Source: an uncultured Leifsonia sp. (lineage in GTDB: Bacteria > Actinomycetota > Actinomycetes > Actinomycetales > Microbacteriaceae). From it: a stretch of DNA of 42,442 nt. Shown here one piece after another: positions 1 through 7,229 of the stretch (position 1 is its first letter; every line of letters starts with the position of its first letter). The translations under genes and the position numbers were made by a program. The stretch spans positions 1-42,442 of the forward strand of contig NZ_CAMFLC010000033.1 in NCBI RefSeq assembly GCF_945957465.1, in the 5' to 3' direction. Below the pieces are notes generated by a model that did not search any database, was not told the origin of the DNA, and saw only the letters and a program-made list of their open reading frames with translations.

Positions 1-162
1 AAGCAGCAGGACATCCGTCCGATCATCAAGCTCCGTTCGACGGCGGGCACCGGTTACACCTACGTGACCAAGAAGAACCGCCGCAACGACCCCGACCGTC
101 TCGTGCTCAAGAAGTACGACCCCATCGTGCGCAAGCACGTCGACTTCCGAGAGGAGCGCTAA
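1..162 (+). CDS. rpmG: 50S ribosomal protein L33 (5' truncated by window edge)
   Basis: The window opens inside this gene. The visible 53 residues read [20 protein letters not shown] and continue to a C-terminal FREER, a clear L33 of the large ribosomal subunit. Only about two N-terminal residues should be missing, since the family normally begins MAK. No cysteine is present, so this is the zinc-independent (C-minus) form. The TAA stop is 2 nt before the rpsN start, so the two genes are surely co-transcribed. Any Zur-type control would lie upstream of the window. Confidence 0.95.
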   Translation, partial: KQQDIRPIIKLRSTAGTGYTYVTKKNRRNDPDRLVLKKYDPIVRKHVDFREER

Positions 163-164
163 TC

Positions 165-470
165 ATGGCCAAGAAGTCCAAGATCGCCAAGAACGAGCAG
201 CGCAAGGTCGTCGTCGAGCGCTACGCCGCCAAGCGCGCCGAGCTCAAGAAGGCCCTCGTCGACCCGAACGGCACCGACGAGTCCCGCGAGGCCGCCCGCG
301 TCGGCCTGCAGAAGCTTCCCCGTGACGCTTCGCCGATCCGCGTGCGCAACCGCGACGCCGTCGACGGCCGTCCCCGCGGAAACCTCAGCAAGTTCGGCAT
401 CTCGCGTGTCCGCTTCCGCGACATGGCGCACCGTGGCGAGCTGCCCGGCATCACCAAGTCGAGCTGGTAG
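165..470 (+). CDS. rpsN: 30S ribosomal protein S14
   Basis: A 101-residue S14 of the small-subunit head. It starts [14 protein letters not shown] and ends GITKSSW, with the conserved [12 protein letters not shown] stretch near residues 69-80. It is the long form and contains no cysteine, so it lacks the CxxC zinc ribbon of short S14 proteins. The ATG follows the rpmG stop by 2 nt, with GAGAGGAGCG upstream serving as ribosome binding site. A strong hairpin at 503-530 probably ends this operon. Confidence 0.97.
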   Translation: MAKKSKIAKNEQRKVVVERYAAKRAELKKALVDPNGTDESREAARVGLQKLPRDASPIRVRNRDAVDGRPRGNLSKFGISRVRFRDMAHRGELPGITKSSW

Positions 471-502
471 TCTCCTCGAGAGCACACGCGACACCCTTTG
501 GA

Positions 503-530
503 GGGGCGTCCGGCATCCGCCGGGCGCCCC
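503..530 (+). terminator. Rho-independent-type hairpin after rpsN
   Basis: GGGGCG (503-508) pairs with CGCCCC (525-530), and CCGGC pairs with GCCGG inside, around an ATCC loop. The stem starts 33 nt after the rpsN stop and is followed by TTCGT rather than a long U-tract, as is common in high-GC actinobacteria. Confidence 0.75.
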
Positions 531-722
531 TTCGTCGCGTCTGGATCGCCCCGGGCCTGGATACGGCGTGGGAACCCGTCGAAAATCCGCGAGAATCCGC
601 GTGTTTCCGGGCGATTCTGATACATTCGAGGCGGTCGACCGACCAAACGTTACGGCCCCCGTGGCCTCAACCGTTCCACAAGATAGCTGAATAACCAGCA
701 CAAGGTCCGAGGAGGACACTCA

Positions 723-1007
723 ATGGCTGACAACCTGAACAAGACCGAGCTCGTCGCTGCCGTCGCTGCGGCGTCGGGCCAGAGCCAGGCCACCGTCTCG
801 AGCGTCGTCGACGCGTTCTTCGCCACGATCAGCGACACCGTCAAGGGTGGCGGCAAGGTCACCATCCCGGGCTGGCTCGCCGCCGAGCGCACCGAGACCG
901 CTGCTCGCACCGGCCGCAACCCGCAGACCGGCGAGGAGATCTCGATCCCGGCCGGCCACCGCGTCAAGCTGACCGCGGGCTCGAAGCTCAAGGCTGCCGT
1001 CAAGTAA
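723..1007 (+). CDS. hup: HU family DNA-binding protein
   Basis: A 94-residue histone-like protein (MADNLNKTELVAAVAAASGQ...). HU dimers bend and compact DNA. The N-terminal helices are followed by the beta-arm region (KVTIPGWLAAERTETAARTG, around residues 45-65) and the RNPQTGEEISIPA segment that packs into the DNA minor groove. It is the short bacterial form and lacks the lysine/alanine-rich tail found on many actinobacterial HupB proteins. The ATG follows GAGGAGGACACTCA, a strong Shine-Dalgarno. About 250 bp of leader and promoter region separates it from rpsN, and a strong hairpin follows. Confidence 0.95.
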   Translation: MADNLNKTELVAAVAAASGQSQATVSSVVDAFFATISDTVKGGGKVTIPGWLAAERTETAARTGRNPQTGEEISIPAGHRVKLTAGSKLKAAVK

Positions 1008-1026
1008 TCAGCCTGCACAGGCTCCA

Positions 1027-1060
1027 CGGGGGCGGCGTCGCGACAGCGGCGCCGCCCCCG
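1027..1060 (+). terminator. Terminator hairpin after HU gene
   Basis: An 11-bp perfect inverted repeat: CGGGGGCGGCG (1027-1037) pairs with CGCCGCCCCCG (1050-1060) around a 12-nt loop, then TTCCGC. It begins 20 nt after the HU stop codon. Confidence 0.85.
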
Positions 1061-1123
1061 TTCCGCATCGTGCGCGGGATACCGGCCGCTGCGCCTGTGG
1101 GCAGGCGTCCAGCGGCGGCGACG

Positions 1124-1129
1124 TAGGCT
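1124..1129 (+). promoter_or_regulatory. -10 element for a leaderless ctaG/copD mRNA
   Basis: TAGGCT lies 6 nt upstream of the GTG start at 1136, and no Shine-Dalgarno is visible between them. This spacing places the transcription start at the GTG itself. The same TANNNT-N6-GTG layout occurs at 26791 and, on the minus strand, at 31270. Confidence 0.55.
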
Positions 1130-1135
1130 TGACGG

Positions 1136-3109
1136 GTGCCCCGACTTCTCCGAGTGATCGGTCCAGCCGTTCTGCTGGCAGCCGCTCTCGCCGCCGTCGC
1201 GGCGGCCCTCGCGTACGGCGGCGGCGCCGCTGCGCCACTGCTGCTCGACCCCGGCGCGCTGGTGCGCTGGGGCCTCCCGATCTCGACGTTGATCGTCAAT
1301 CTCAGCCTCTCCGGAACGGTGGGCGCGCTCGTCCTCGCCTGTTTCGCCTTCAGCTCCGACAAGCGGGAGTACGGGCTCGCGCTCGACTTCGCCGCCGCAT
1401 CCGCCGCCGTCATGACCGTCGGCGCCGCCGTCACCGGGCTGTTCACCTTCGTGAGCGTGTCGAACGTGCCCTGGTCGCTCGACCAGACCTTCACCAACGG
1501 GCTCAGCTCATTCGTCACGAGCGTGTCGCTCGGTCAGGCGTGGCTCGGTGTCACGCTCATCGCCGCCGCGGTCACGGTGCTCTGCTTCGCCGTGCGCAAC
1601 CAGACCGCGATCGTCTTCGTCGCGGTCCTGGCCATGGCCGCCGTCGTCCCGATGGCGCAGCAGGGCCACAGCTCCGAGGCCGCCGGCCACGACGCCGCCG
1701 TCACGTCGTTCGGGCTGCACGTGCTGTTCGCCGCGATCTGGCTGGGCGGCCTGGTGACGCTCATCGTCGTCAAGAACACGCTCGGCGGCGGCCGCCTCGT
1801 GACGGTGCTGGAGCGGTACTCCAGCATCGCGCTGATCAGCTTCATCGTGGTCGCGGCCTCCGGTTATGTGAACGCGGAGCTCCGGGTGGGGACGCTGGCC
1901 GAGCTGGCGACGCCGTACGGCATCCTCGTGCTCGTCAAGGTGGCGGTGCTGGTGGTGCTGGGGCTCTTCGGGCTCATGCAGCGCCGCGTTCTCATCGACC
2001 GCCTGAAGCGACGGGGCGAGGGCCGCACATTCTGGTGGATCGTGACCGCCGAGCTCGCGTTCATGGGGATCGCCTCGGGCGTCGCCGCCGCGCTCGCCCG
2101 CACGGTCACGCCGGTGCCGCAGACGCGCGCCGCGACACCGACCCCCGCGGAGATCCTCACCGGCGACAAGCTGCCTCCCGAGCTCACCTGGGGGCGGCTG
2201 TTCACGAGCTGGAACTTCGACCTGCTCTGGGTGCTCGGCTGCGCCTTCGCACTCTTCTTCTACCTCGCCGGGGTGTGGCGGCTGCGCCGCCGCGGCGACG
2301 CGTGGCCGGTCTACCGCACGATCCTGTGGACGCTCGGCATCGTCCTGCTCTTCTACATCACCAACGGCGGCGTGAACGTCTACGAGAAGTACCTCTTCTC
2401 GGCGCACATGTCGGCGCACATGGTGCTGACGATGGCCGTGCCGCTGCTGCTCGTGCCGGGAGCGCCGGTGACCCTTGCGGCACGCGCGATCCGCAAGCGT
2501 CAGGACGGGTCGCGCGGTGGCCGCGAGTGGATCCTCCTCGCGGTGCACTCCCGTTTCGCGGGGATCATCTCGCACCCGCTGGTCGCGGCCGGCCTGTTCG
2601 CCGGGTCGCTGTGGGCGTTCTACTACACGCCCTTGATCCGCTGGGCCACCACCGACCACATCGGCCACGAGTGGATGGTGGTCCACTTCCTCATCACCGG
2701 GTACCTGTTCGTCCAGTCGCTGATCGGCATCGACCCGGTGAAGTACCGGCTCCCCTATCCGTTCCGGCTCCTCCTGCTGCTGGGCACGATGGCGTTCCAC
2801 GCGTTCTTCGGGCTGTCGATCATGCAGATGCACGGCCTCCTGCTCGCGGATTGGTTCGGGGCGATGGGGCGCACCTGGGGCGCGACACCGCTGGTCGACC
2901 AGCAGACCGGCGGCGGGATCGCCTGGAGCGTCGGCGAGATCCCCACGGTCATCCTGGCGATCGTCGTCGCGATCCAGTGGAGCCGCAGCGACGAGCGCGA
3001 GACGAAGCGCCGCGACCGCAACGCGGACAGGACCGGGGAGGCGGAGCTGAAGGCCTACAACGAGCAGCTCGCGCGACTCGCCGCGCGCGACGGCACGGCG
3101 CAGAGGTAG
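1136..3109 (+). CDS. CopD-CtaG fusion membrane protein
   Basis: A 657-residue polytopic membrane protein. Residues 1-330 form several hydrophobic helices resembling CopD (copper resistance): GQAWLG, then the GHSSEAAGHDAAVTSFGLHVLFAAIWLGG stretch. Residues about 350-620 match the Caa3-type CtaG domain (cytochrome oxidase assembly), with FSAHMSAHMVLTMAVPLLL near residue 420 and many histidines (DHIGHEWMVVHF) that could bind copper. Such fusions are common in actinobacteria and are thought to help copper delivery to cytochrome c oxidase. The GTG start lacks a ribosome binding site but has a -10 box 6 nt upstream, consistent with leaderless translation. It converges on the next, minus-strand gene with a 4-nt gap. 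Fold assignment is confident; the exact substrate is inferred. Confidence 0.88.
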   Translation: MPRLLRVIGPAVLLAAALAAVAAALAYGGGAAAPLLLDPGALVRWGLPISTLIVNLSLSGTVGALVLACFAFSSDKREYGLALDFAAASAAVMTVGAAVTGLFTFVSVSNVPWSLDQTFTNGLSSFVTSVSLGQAWLGVTLIAAAVTVLCFAVRNQTAIVFVAVLAMAAVVPMAQQGHSSEAAGHDAAVTSFGLHVLFAAIWLGGLVTLIVVKNTLGGGRLVTVLERYSSIALISFIVVAASGYVNAELRVGTLAELATPYGILVLVKVAVLVVLGLFGLMQRRVLIDRLKRRGEGRTFWWIVTAELAFMGIASGVAAALARTVTPVPQTRAATPTPAEILTGDKLPPELTWGRLFTSWNFDLLWVLGCAFALFFYLAGVWRLRRRGDAWPVYRTILWTLGIVLLFYITNGGVNVYEKYLFSAHMSAHMVLTMAVPLLLVPGAPVTLAARAIRKRQDGSRGGREWILLAVHSRFAGIISHPLVAAGLFAGSLWAFYYTPLIRWATTDHIGHEWMVVHFLITGYLFVQSLIGIDPVKYRLPYPFRLLLLLGTMAFHAFFGLSIMQMHGLLLADWFGAMGRTWGATPLVDQQTGGGIAWSVGEIPTVILAIVVAIQWSRSDERETKRRDRNADRTGEAELKAYNEQLARLAARDGTAQR

Positions 3110-3113
3110 GCCC

Positions 3114-4154
3114 CTACTCCCCCACGACGATGTCGAGCGACCCGTCGGGCCGGATGACGACGCTGGTCAGCGAGACGTCGAACTTCTCATCAGACTCGCG
3201 GTGCTCGACGGTGCCGTCGAAGATCGACTGCACGGTGACGGAGAGGTGGACGGTGCCGGGCGTCTGCGGCATGGTCCAGGCCGTGGTGCCGGCGACCAGC
3301 CGGACGACCGGGTACCGGAGCATCGTCCAGGTGGGCGCCCCCTGCACGCGGTCGTCGATGACGACCCCGAACGGGCAGCCCGCCGGCTGCAGAACCTGCT
3401 GCCGGGCGCATCCGTCGAGGAACCCGTTCAGTTCCTTCTGCACCGCGGCGGTGAAGGCGCTGTCGGGCTGGGCGTCCACGGTGACCTCGGCCACCCGGCC
3501 GGGAGCGGCCTGAACCGCCACGGTCGCGGCCTTCAGGTACGTCGACGTGTGGCCCAGCTCATAGACCGCCGGCGCCGGAACCAGATAGTCGGCCGCGACC
3601 GTGAACGCGGATGCGGGCTGACTCCGATCGGCGGCGCGCGGGTACACGGTGTGGCCGCCGACGGTGAACGTCTGTGCGTGGGCGACGGTGATGCGCGCGA
3701 CGCCGACCGGTGTCGTCGCGAACTCCCAGGTCGGGAGGAGGCCGAGGATCGCACCGGTCTGCCGCACCTCGAACGTCGTCGAGATCGGCGTGCCGTCGGC
3801 GCGGAGGTGCACGGTGACGCTGCGACGGTCGCCGGCGGCGTCCACAGCGGACGCGACGCGGATGTCCGCCATCGCGGGCAGGAGGTCGGAGCGCAGCAGC
3901 TCGGTGGAGGCGCCGGTGGGCAGTCCTGCCCGCTTCAGCGCGGCCGGGGTCGGGGCGGCTCCGGGCATCGAGAGGGCGCCGGGGAGGTCGTGGGACGCGA
4001 GAGAGGACAGGTAGGCCGAGACGAACCCTTCAGGGCTGTAGAACGTGCGCTGCACGGCTCCGAGCGCCGACAGGAACGCGGCGACCAGCAGCACACCGAG
4101 GCCGGACCACAGCAGCACGGGGCCGATGCCCCGACGCTCTCCGACCCCTCCCAT
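3114..4154 (-). CDS. Membrane-anchored protein of unknown function
   Basis: About 346 residues and not recognised. One N-terminal transmembrane segment (VLLWSGLGVLLVAAFLSALG) is followed by a long, probably extracytoplasmic domain rich in beta-type sequence, ending DGSLDIVVGE. No catalytic motif is seen; a cysteine pair (DGCARQQVLQPAGCPF) could form a disulfide. An in-frame ATG exists at 4163, but TAGGAT at 4167-4162 overlaps it and lies 7 nt before the ATG at 4154. That is a leaderless layout, so 4154 is preferred. The gene converges with ctaG/copD and diverges from the helicase gene, 93 nt away. Confidence 0.7.
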   Translation of the reverse strand: MGGVGERRGIGPVLLWSGLGVLLVAAFLSALGAVQRTFYSPEGFVSAYLSSLASHDLPGALSMPGAAPTPAALKRAGLPTGASTELLRSDLLPAMADIRVASAVDAAGDRRSVTVHLRADGTPISTTFEVRQTGAILGLLPTWEFATTPVGVARITVAHAQTFTVGGHTVYPRAADRSQPASAFTVAADYLVPAPAVYELGHTSTYLKAATVAVQAAPGRVAEVTVDAQPDSAFTAAVQKELNGFLDGCARQQVLQPAGCPFGVVIDDRVQGAPTWTMLRYPVVRLVAGTTAWTMPQTPGTVHLSVTVQSIFDGTVEHRESDEKFDVSLTSVVIRPDGSLDIVVGE

Positions 4155-4207
4155 AGACGCCATCCTAGGGGCGTGTGGATAACCGTCCCGGCCGTCATCG
4201 CCCGCGT

Positions 4208-4213
4208 TAGAGT
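4208..4213 (+). promoter_or_regulatory. Possible -10 element for the Pif1-like helicase gene
   Basis: TAGAGT lies in the short divergent intergenic region, about 35 nt before the ATG at 4248. A GGAAGGGG ribosome binding site lies between. The -35 is not obvious. Confidence 0.35.
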
Positions 4214-4247
4214 AGTGCGGCAGGTCGCGTGAGGGAAGGGGACGCCG

Positions 4248-5552
4248 ATGGCCGGACTCTCGCTCTCACCCGAACAGCGCGCGGTGTTCGAGCTGATCGA
4301 GCACACCCGCGACCACGTCTTCGTCACCGGGCGGGCCGGCACCGGGAAGTCGACGCTCCTCAACCATCTGTCGTGGAACACCGAGAAGTCGATCGTGATC
4401 GCCGCCCCGACCGGCGTGGCCGCGCTCAACGTCGGCGGGCAGACCATCCACTCGCTGTTCAAACTCCCGATCGGCGTGATCGCCGACCACGACATCGACC
4501 AGACCAGTGAGCTGCGCAAGCTGCTGAACAGCATCGACACCCTCGTCATCGACGAGGTCTCGATGGTGAACGCAGACCTGATGGATGCCGTCGACCGCAG
4601 CCTGCGGCAGGCCAGGCAGAAGCCCACGGAGCCGTTCGGCGGCGTGCAGGTCGTGCTGTTCGGAGACCCGTACCAGCTCGCTCCCGTTCCGGGGGACCAC
4701 GAGGAGCGCGCCTACTTCAGCGACACCTACCGTTCGATGTGGTTCTTCGACGCGAAGGTCTGGCGCGACGCCGACCTCCACATCGTCGAGCTGCTGCAGG
4801 TGCACCGGCAGCACGAATCCGACTTCCGCTACATGCTCAACGCCGTGCGCCACGGCCAGGTCACCAAGGAGATCGCCGATCGGCTCAACGCGGTCGGCGC
4901 CCGGCCCGCGCCCGACGACGGCACGATCACGCTCGCGACGCGCAACGACACCGTGAACCGGATCAACGCGCAGGCCCTGGAGCGGCTGCCCGGTCGGCCT
5001 TTGACGGCGAAGGCCGAGGTGAGCGGCGACTTCGGCGGGAGGAACTATCCGGCCGACGAGGTGCTCGAGCTCAAGGTCGGCGCTCAGGTGATGTTCTTGC
5101 GCAACGATGTCGGGCAGGGCGACGGGCCGCGTTGGGTCAACGGCACGATCGGCACGGTGACGCGCATCGACTCCAACGTCTACGTGGAGGTCGACGGCGA
5201 GGTGTACGAAGTCGAGCCGGCGATCTGGGAGAAGTACCGCTACAACTACTCCCCCGAGACGAAGAAGCTCACCAAGGACGTCGTGGCCGAGTTCACGCAG
5301 TTCCCGCTGCGGCTCGCCTGGGCGGTGACCATCCACAAGTCGCAGGGCAAGACGTACGACGCGGCGATCGTGGACCTCGGCTCGCGCGCGTTCACCTCCG
5401 GTCAGACGTACGTGGCCCTCAGCCGCATCACGAGTCTCGACGGCCTCTATCTGACGAGACCCCTGCGGCCGAGCGACATCACCGTCGATCCGGATGTGGA
5501 GCGGTTCATGCGGGACGCCCGGCCGGTTCGCGTGCCGGTGGCGTCGGACTGA
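4248..5552 (+). CDS. Pif1-like SF1B DNA helicase
   Basis: A 434-residue superfamily 1 helicase related to Pif1/RecD2. The ATP-binding Walker A is GRAGTGKST at residues 28-36, motif Ia is APTGVAALNVGGQTIHSLF, Walker B is VIDEVSMV near 100-107, and motif III is FGDPYQLAPV. The C-terminal half carries WVNGTIGTV (SH3-like insert region), VTIHKSQGKTYDAAIVDLG and GQTYVALSRITSLDGLYL, the last RecA2 motifs. Such enzymes unwind DNA 5'-3' at forks or structured DNA. Nothing nearby points to a special pathway. The last codons lie inside a 21-bp tandem repeat that also contains the stop codon. Confidence 0.9.
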   Translation: MAGLSLSPEQRAVFELIEHTRDHVFVTGRAGTGKSTLLNHLSWNTEKSIVIAAPTGVAALNVGGQTIHSLFKLPIGVIADHDIDQTSELRKLLNSIDTLVIDEVSMVNADLMDAVDRSLRQARQKPTEPFGGVQVVLFGDPYQLAPVPGDHEERAYFSDTYRSMWFFDAKVWRDADLHIVELLQVHRQHESDFRYMLNAVRHGQVTKEIADRLNAVGARPAPDDGTITLATRNDTVNRINAQALERLPGRPLTAKAEVSGDFGGRNYPADEVLELKVGAQVMFLRNDVGQGDGPRWVNGTIGTVTRIDSNVYVEVDGEVYEVEPAIWEKYRYNYSPETKKLTKDVVAEFTQFPLRLAWAVTIHKSQGKTYDAAIVDLGSRAFTSGQTYVALSRITSLDGLYLTRPLRPSDITVDPDVERFMRDARPVRVPVASD

Positions 5553-5599
5553 CGGGCGGTGGCGTCGGACTGACGGGCGGTGGCGTCGGACCGACGGGT
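5537..5599 (+). repeat. 21-bp direct tandem repeat spanning the helicase stop codon
   Basis: Three head-to-tail 21-bp units (5537-5557, 5558-5578, 5579-5599) of the form GGTGGCGTCGGACTGACGGG plus one base. The third unit has two changes (T to C, and final C to T). The TGA ending the helicase gene lies in unit 1 and an in-frame TGA recurs in unit 2. Because 21 is divisible by three, the reading frame is preserved through all units. Confidence 0.9.
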
Positions 5600-5693
5600 G
5601 GCGGGACCGGCGGTCCGCGCATCCCCGCTAGGGATCACAGGCGTGTCGTGGCATGCTGGGCGAGGCGCATCGGGCGGCGGAAGGAGAAGGCGG

Positions 5694-6047
5694 ATGGCGG
5701 TCACGTTCGCGCTCGACCTGAGCGACGGGCAGCACGTCGAGACGTCGGGGAACGGTGTGATCGGACGCAATCCGGCTTCGCACACGCCGGGGACCGAGTT
5801 CGACGATCCCGCGCACATCGAGCTGGTGACGGTGTCGGACGACGCCAAGTCGGTCTCACGGGCGCATCTGGCTTTCGGCCAGTACGACGGGGTGTTCTGG
5901 GTGATGGATCTCGGTTCGGCCAACGGGACCACGATCAGCTACCCGGGCGAGGGCACGTTCGCGTGCGACCCGAACACCCGGCACGAGGTCGACCCGGGAT
6001 CGATCGTGCGTTTCGGCAACGCGTCGTTCGCGCTGAGCCGGCGCTGA
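5694..6047 (+). CDS. FHA domain protein
   Basis: A 117-residue protein made almost entirely of one forkhead-associated domain, a phosphothreonine-peptide binding module. The diagnostic residues are GRNPASH (residues 24-30), SVSRAHLAFG and DLGSANGTTI, followed by EVDPGSIVRFGNASFALSRR. No second domain is present, so it probably acts as a phospho-dependent adaptor. The ATG at 5694 is chosen because AAGGAGAAGG is just upstream; an in-frame ATG at 5580 lies in the tandem repeat and lacks a binding site. The stop region is itself duplicated (GCGCTGAGCCG twice). Confidence 0.85.
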   Translation: MAVTFALDLSDGQHVETSGNGVIGRNPASHTPGTEFDDPAHIELVTVSDDAKSVSRAHLAFGQYDGVFWVMDLGSANGTTISYPGEGTFACDPNTRHEVDPGSIVRFGNASFALSRR

Positions 6048-6105
6048 GCCGGCGCTGAGCAGTTCCGCCGATCCGCCCGGTCGACGCGTCGTCCTCCCGG
6101 GAGGA

Positions 6106-6651
6106 TCAGTGGTGGTGGTGGACTGTCACCGCTGCGACGCCGGCATCCGTCGCGCCGAGGGCGGGGATGGTCACCGCAGAGACCGCGCACGCGCTGAGCA
6201 TCAGCGCGAGGACGAAGCGCAGGGCGCCGCTCGTCGGCTGCACCGGTCTTCTTCGCCGCAGCACGACCGCCGATACGGCCGCGATGCCGAGGTCGAGGAG
6301 CGAGGCCGTGCCTATCGGCGCGAACGGCAGGGTCAGCACCGTTCCGGACGAGGCTGTGGCTCCGACGACCGCGAGCCCCGCCCAGAGCCCCAACGGCACC
6401 AGCGCCAGGGCGGGCACGATGCCGAACAGCGGCGGCCGGTCCCTGGCGAGCGTGGCGACGGCCCAGGCCAGCTCGGCCAGAGCAAGGCCCAGCAGCACCG
6501 ACAGCAAAGGAAGGGGTGCGCCGGGGGCCAGGGCTGCGTGCAGCAGTCCCGCCCCCAGCGCGGCCACGGCCAGGAACGCCCGGGTCGCGGGCGCGACGGC
6601 GGCCGTCCTCGACATCCTGCTCATGGGAAGAGCCGTGGCCCAGCCGGTCAT
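6106..6651 (-). CDS. Small integral membrane protein, unknown function
   Basis: A 181-residue, very hydrophobic protein with about four to five predicted helices (for example FLAVAALGAGLLHAALAPG and LVPLGLWAGLAVVGATA). No family is recognised with confidence. The C-terminus ends in VTVHHHH, a natural four-histidine tail that could bind metal. Its ATG overlaps the stop of the upstream DUF4383 gene (ATGA), so the two are translationally coupled and probably work at the same membrane site. Confidence 0.72.
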   Translation of the reverse strand: MTGWATALPMSRMSRTAAVAPATRAFLAVAALGAGLLHAALAPGAPLPLLSVLLGLALAELAWAVATLARDRPPLFGIVPALALVPLGLWAGLAVVGATASSGTVLTLPFAPIGTASLLDLGIAAVSAVVLRRRRPVQPTSGALRFVLALMLSACAVSAVTIPALGATDAGVAAVTVHHHH

Positions 6652-7061
6652 GCGGTCGCCGACGTGGTGCGCACGGTCCGCTCGGCGCCCAGACCGACGC
6701 CGAGGAGCACGATCGCGCTCACCAGGTGCAGGAAGTGGTCGGGGGTGTTCAGGGCCAGGATGTTCGCGCCCGTGCCGACGAGGAAGAAGCCGACGATGCC
6801 GAGCAGCAGGTAGACCGCGCCGACGGTGGTGTTGACCGCCTTCGCCGCAGCGACGCGTGTGAGCCCGGCGATGAGCAGTGCCGCGCCGATCAGCAGGTGG
6901 GCGACGTTGTGCAGCGGGTTGACCTCGAAGATGCCGAGGATCAGACCGCCCTTGGCGGCGACGAAGCCGACGCCGCCGGTGAAGGCGAAGCCGAGCAGGC
7001 CGACCAGCAGATAGACCGCGCCGAAGATGGTCGCGACGAGACGATTCGGTGATGTGCGCAT
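6648..7061 (-). CDS. DUF4383 family membrane protein
   Basis: A 137-residue four-helix membrane protein with the family signature NPLHNVAHLLIGAALL near residues 49-64 and a second copy-like element, NTPDHFLHLVSAIVLLG, near 105-121. The two repeated helix pairs, each with histidines, are typical of DUF4383; its function is unknown. AAGGAGGAACGACAC precedes the ATG. It diverges from the lipoprotein gene at 7230 across about 170 bp. Confidence 0.85.
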   Translation of the reverse strand: MRTSPNRLVATIFGAVYLLVGLLGFAFTGGVGFVAAKGGLILGIFEVNPLHNVAHLLIGAALLIAGLTRVAAAKAVNTTVGAVYLLLGIVGFFLVGTGANILALNTPDHFLHLVSAIVLLGVGLGAERTVRTTSATA

Positions 7062-7177
7062 GTGTCGTTCCTCCTTGGAAGACGGCGCGCGGCCTGCGCG
7101 CCTCGGGAAGGATTCGGCATGGTCGCCGGAACGGATTGGACACGGGTCGGGGTCACCGCGCTCTGCTGCCGGCGGGC

Positions 7178-7183
7178 TACAAT
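7178..7183 (+). promoter_or_regulatory. -10 element for the serine hydrolase-fold lipoprotein gene
   Basis: TACAAT, one base off the TATAAT consensus, lies about 46 nt upstream of the ATG at 7230 in the divergent intergenic region. No clear -35 is visible at 17 nt. Confidence 0.5.
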
Positions 7184-7229
7184 CGCTGAACAGGGCCCGC
7201 GGGCCCCGTCACGATCATCGGGGGATGTG

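Noticed and set aside
619-626. TGATACATT as the HU promoter -10
   Set aside because: Plausible extended -10, but no matching -35 and too little support to list as a feature.
1129-3513. Open frame of about 790 codons overlapping the CopD-CtaG gene in another frame
   Set aside because: Arg/Pro/Ala-rich nonsense composition; the 1136 frame gives a coherent membrane protein.
5580-6047. Longer FHA protein starting at ATG 5580
   Set aside because: The extra 38 residues lie in tandem-repeat and intergenic sequence with no ribosome binding site; 5694 has a strong one.
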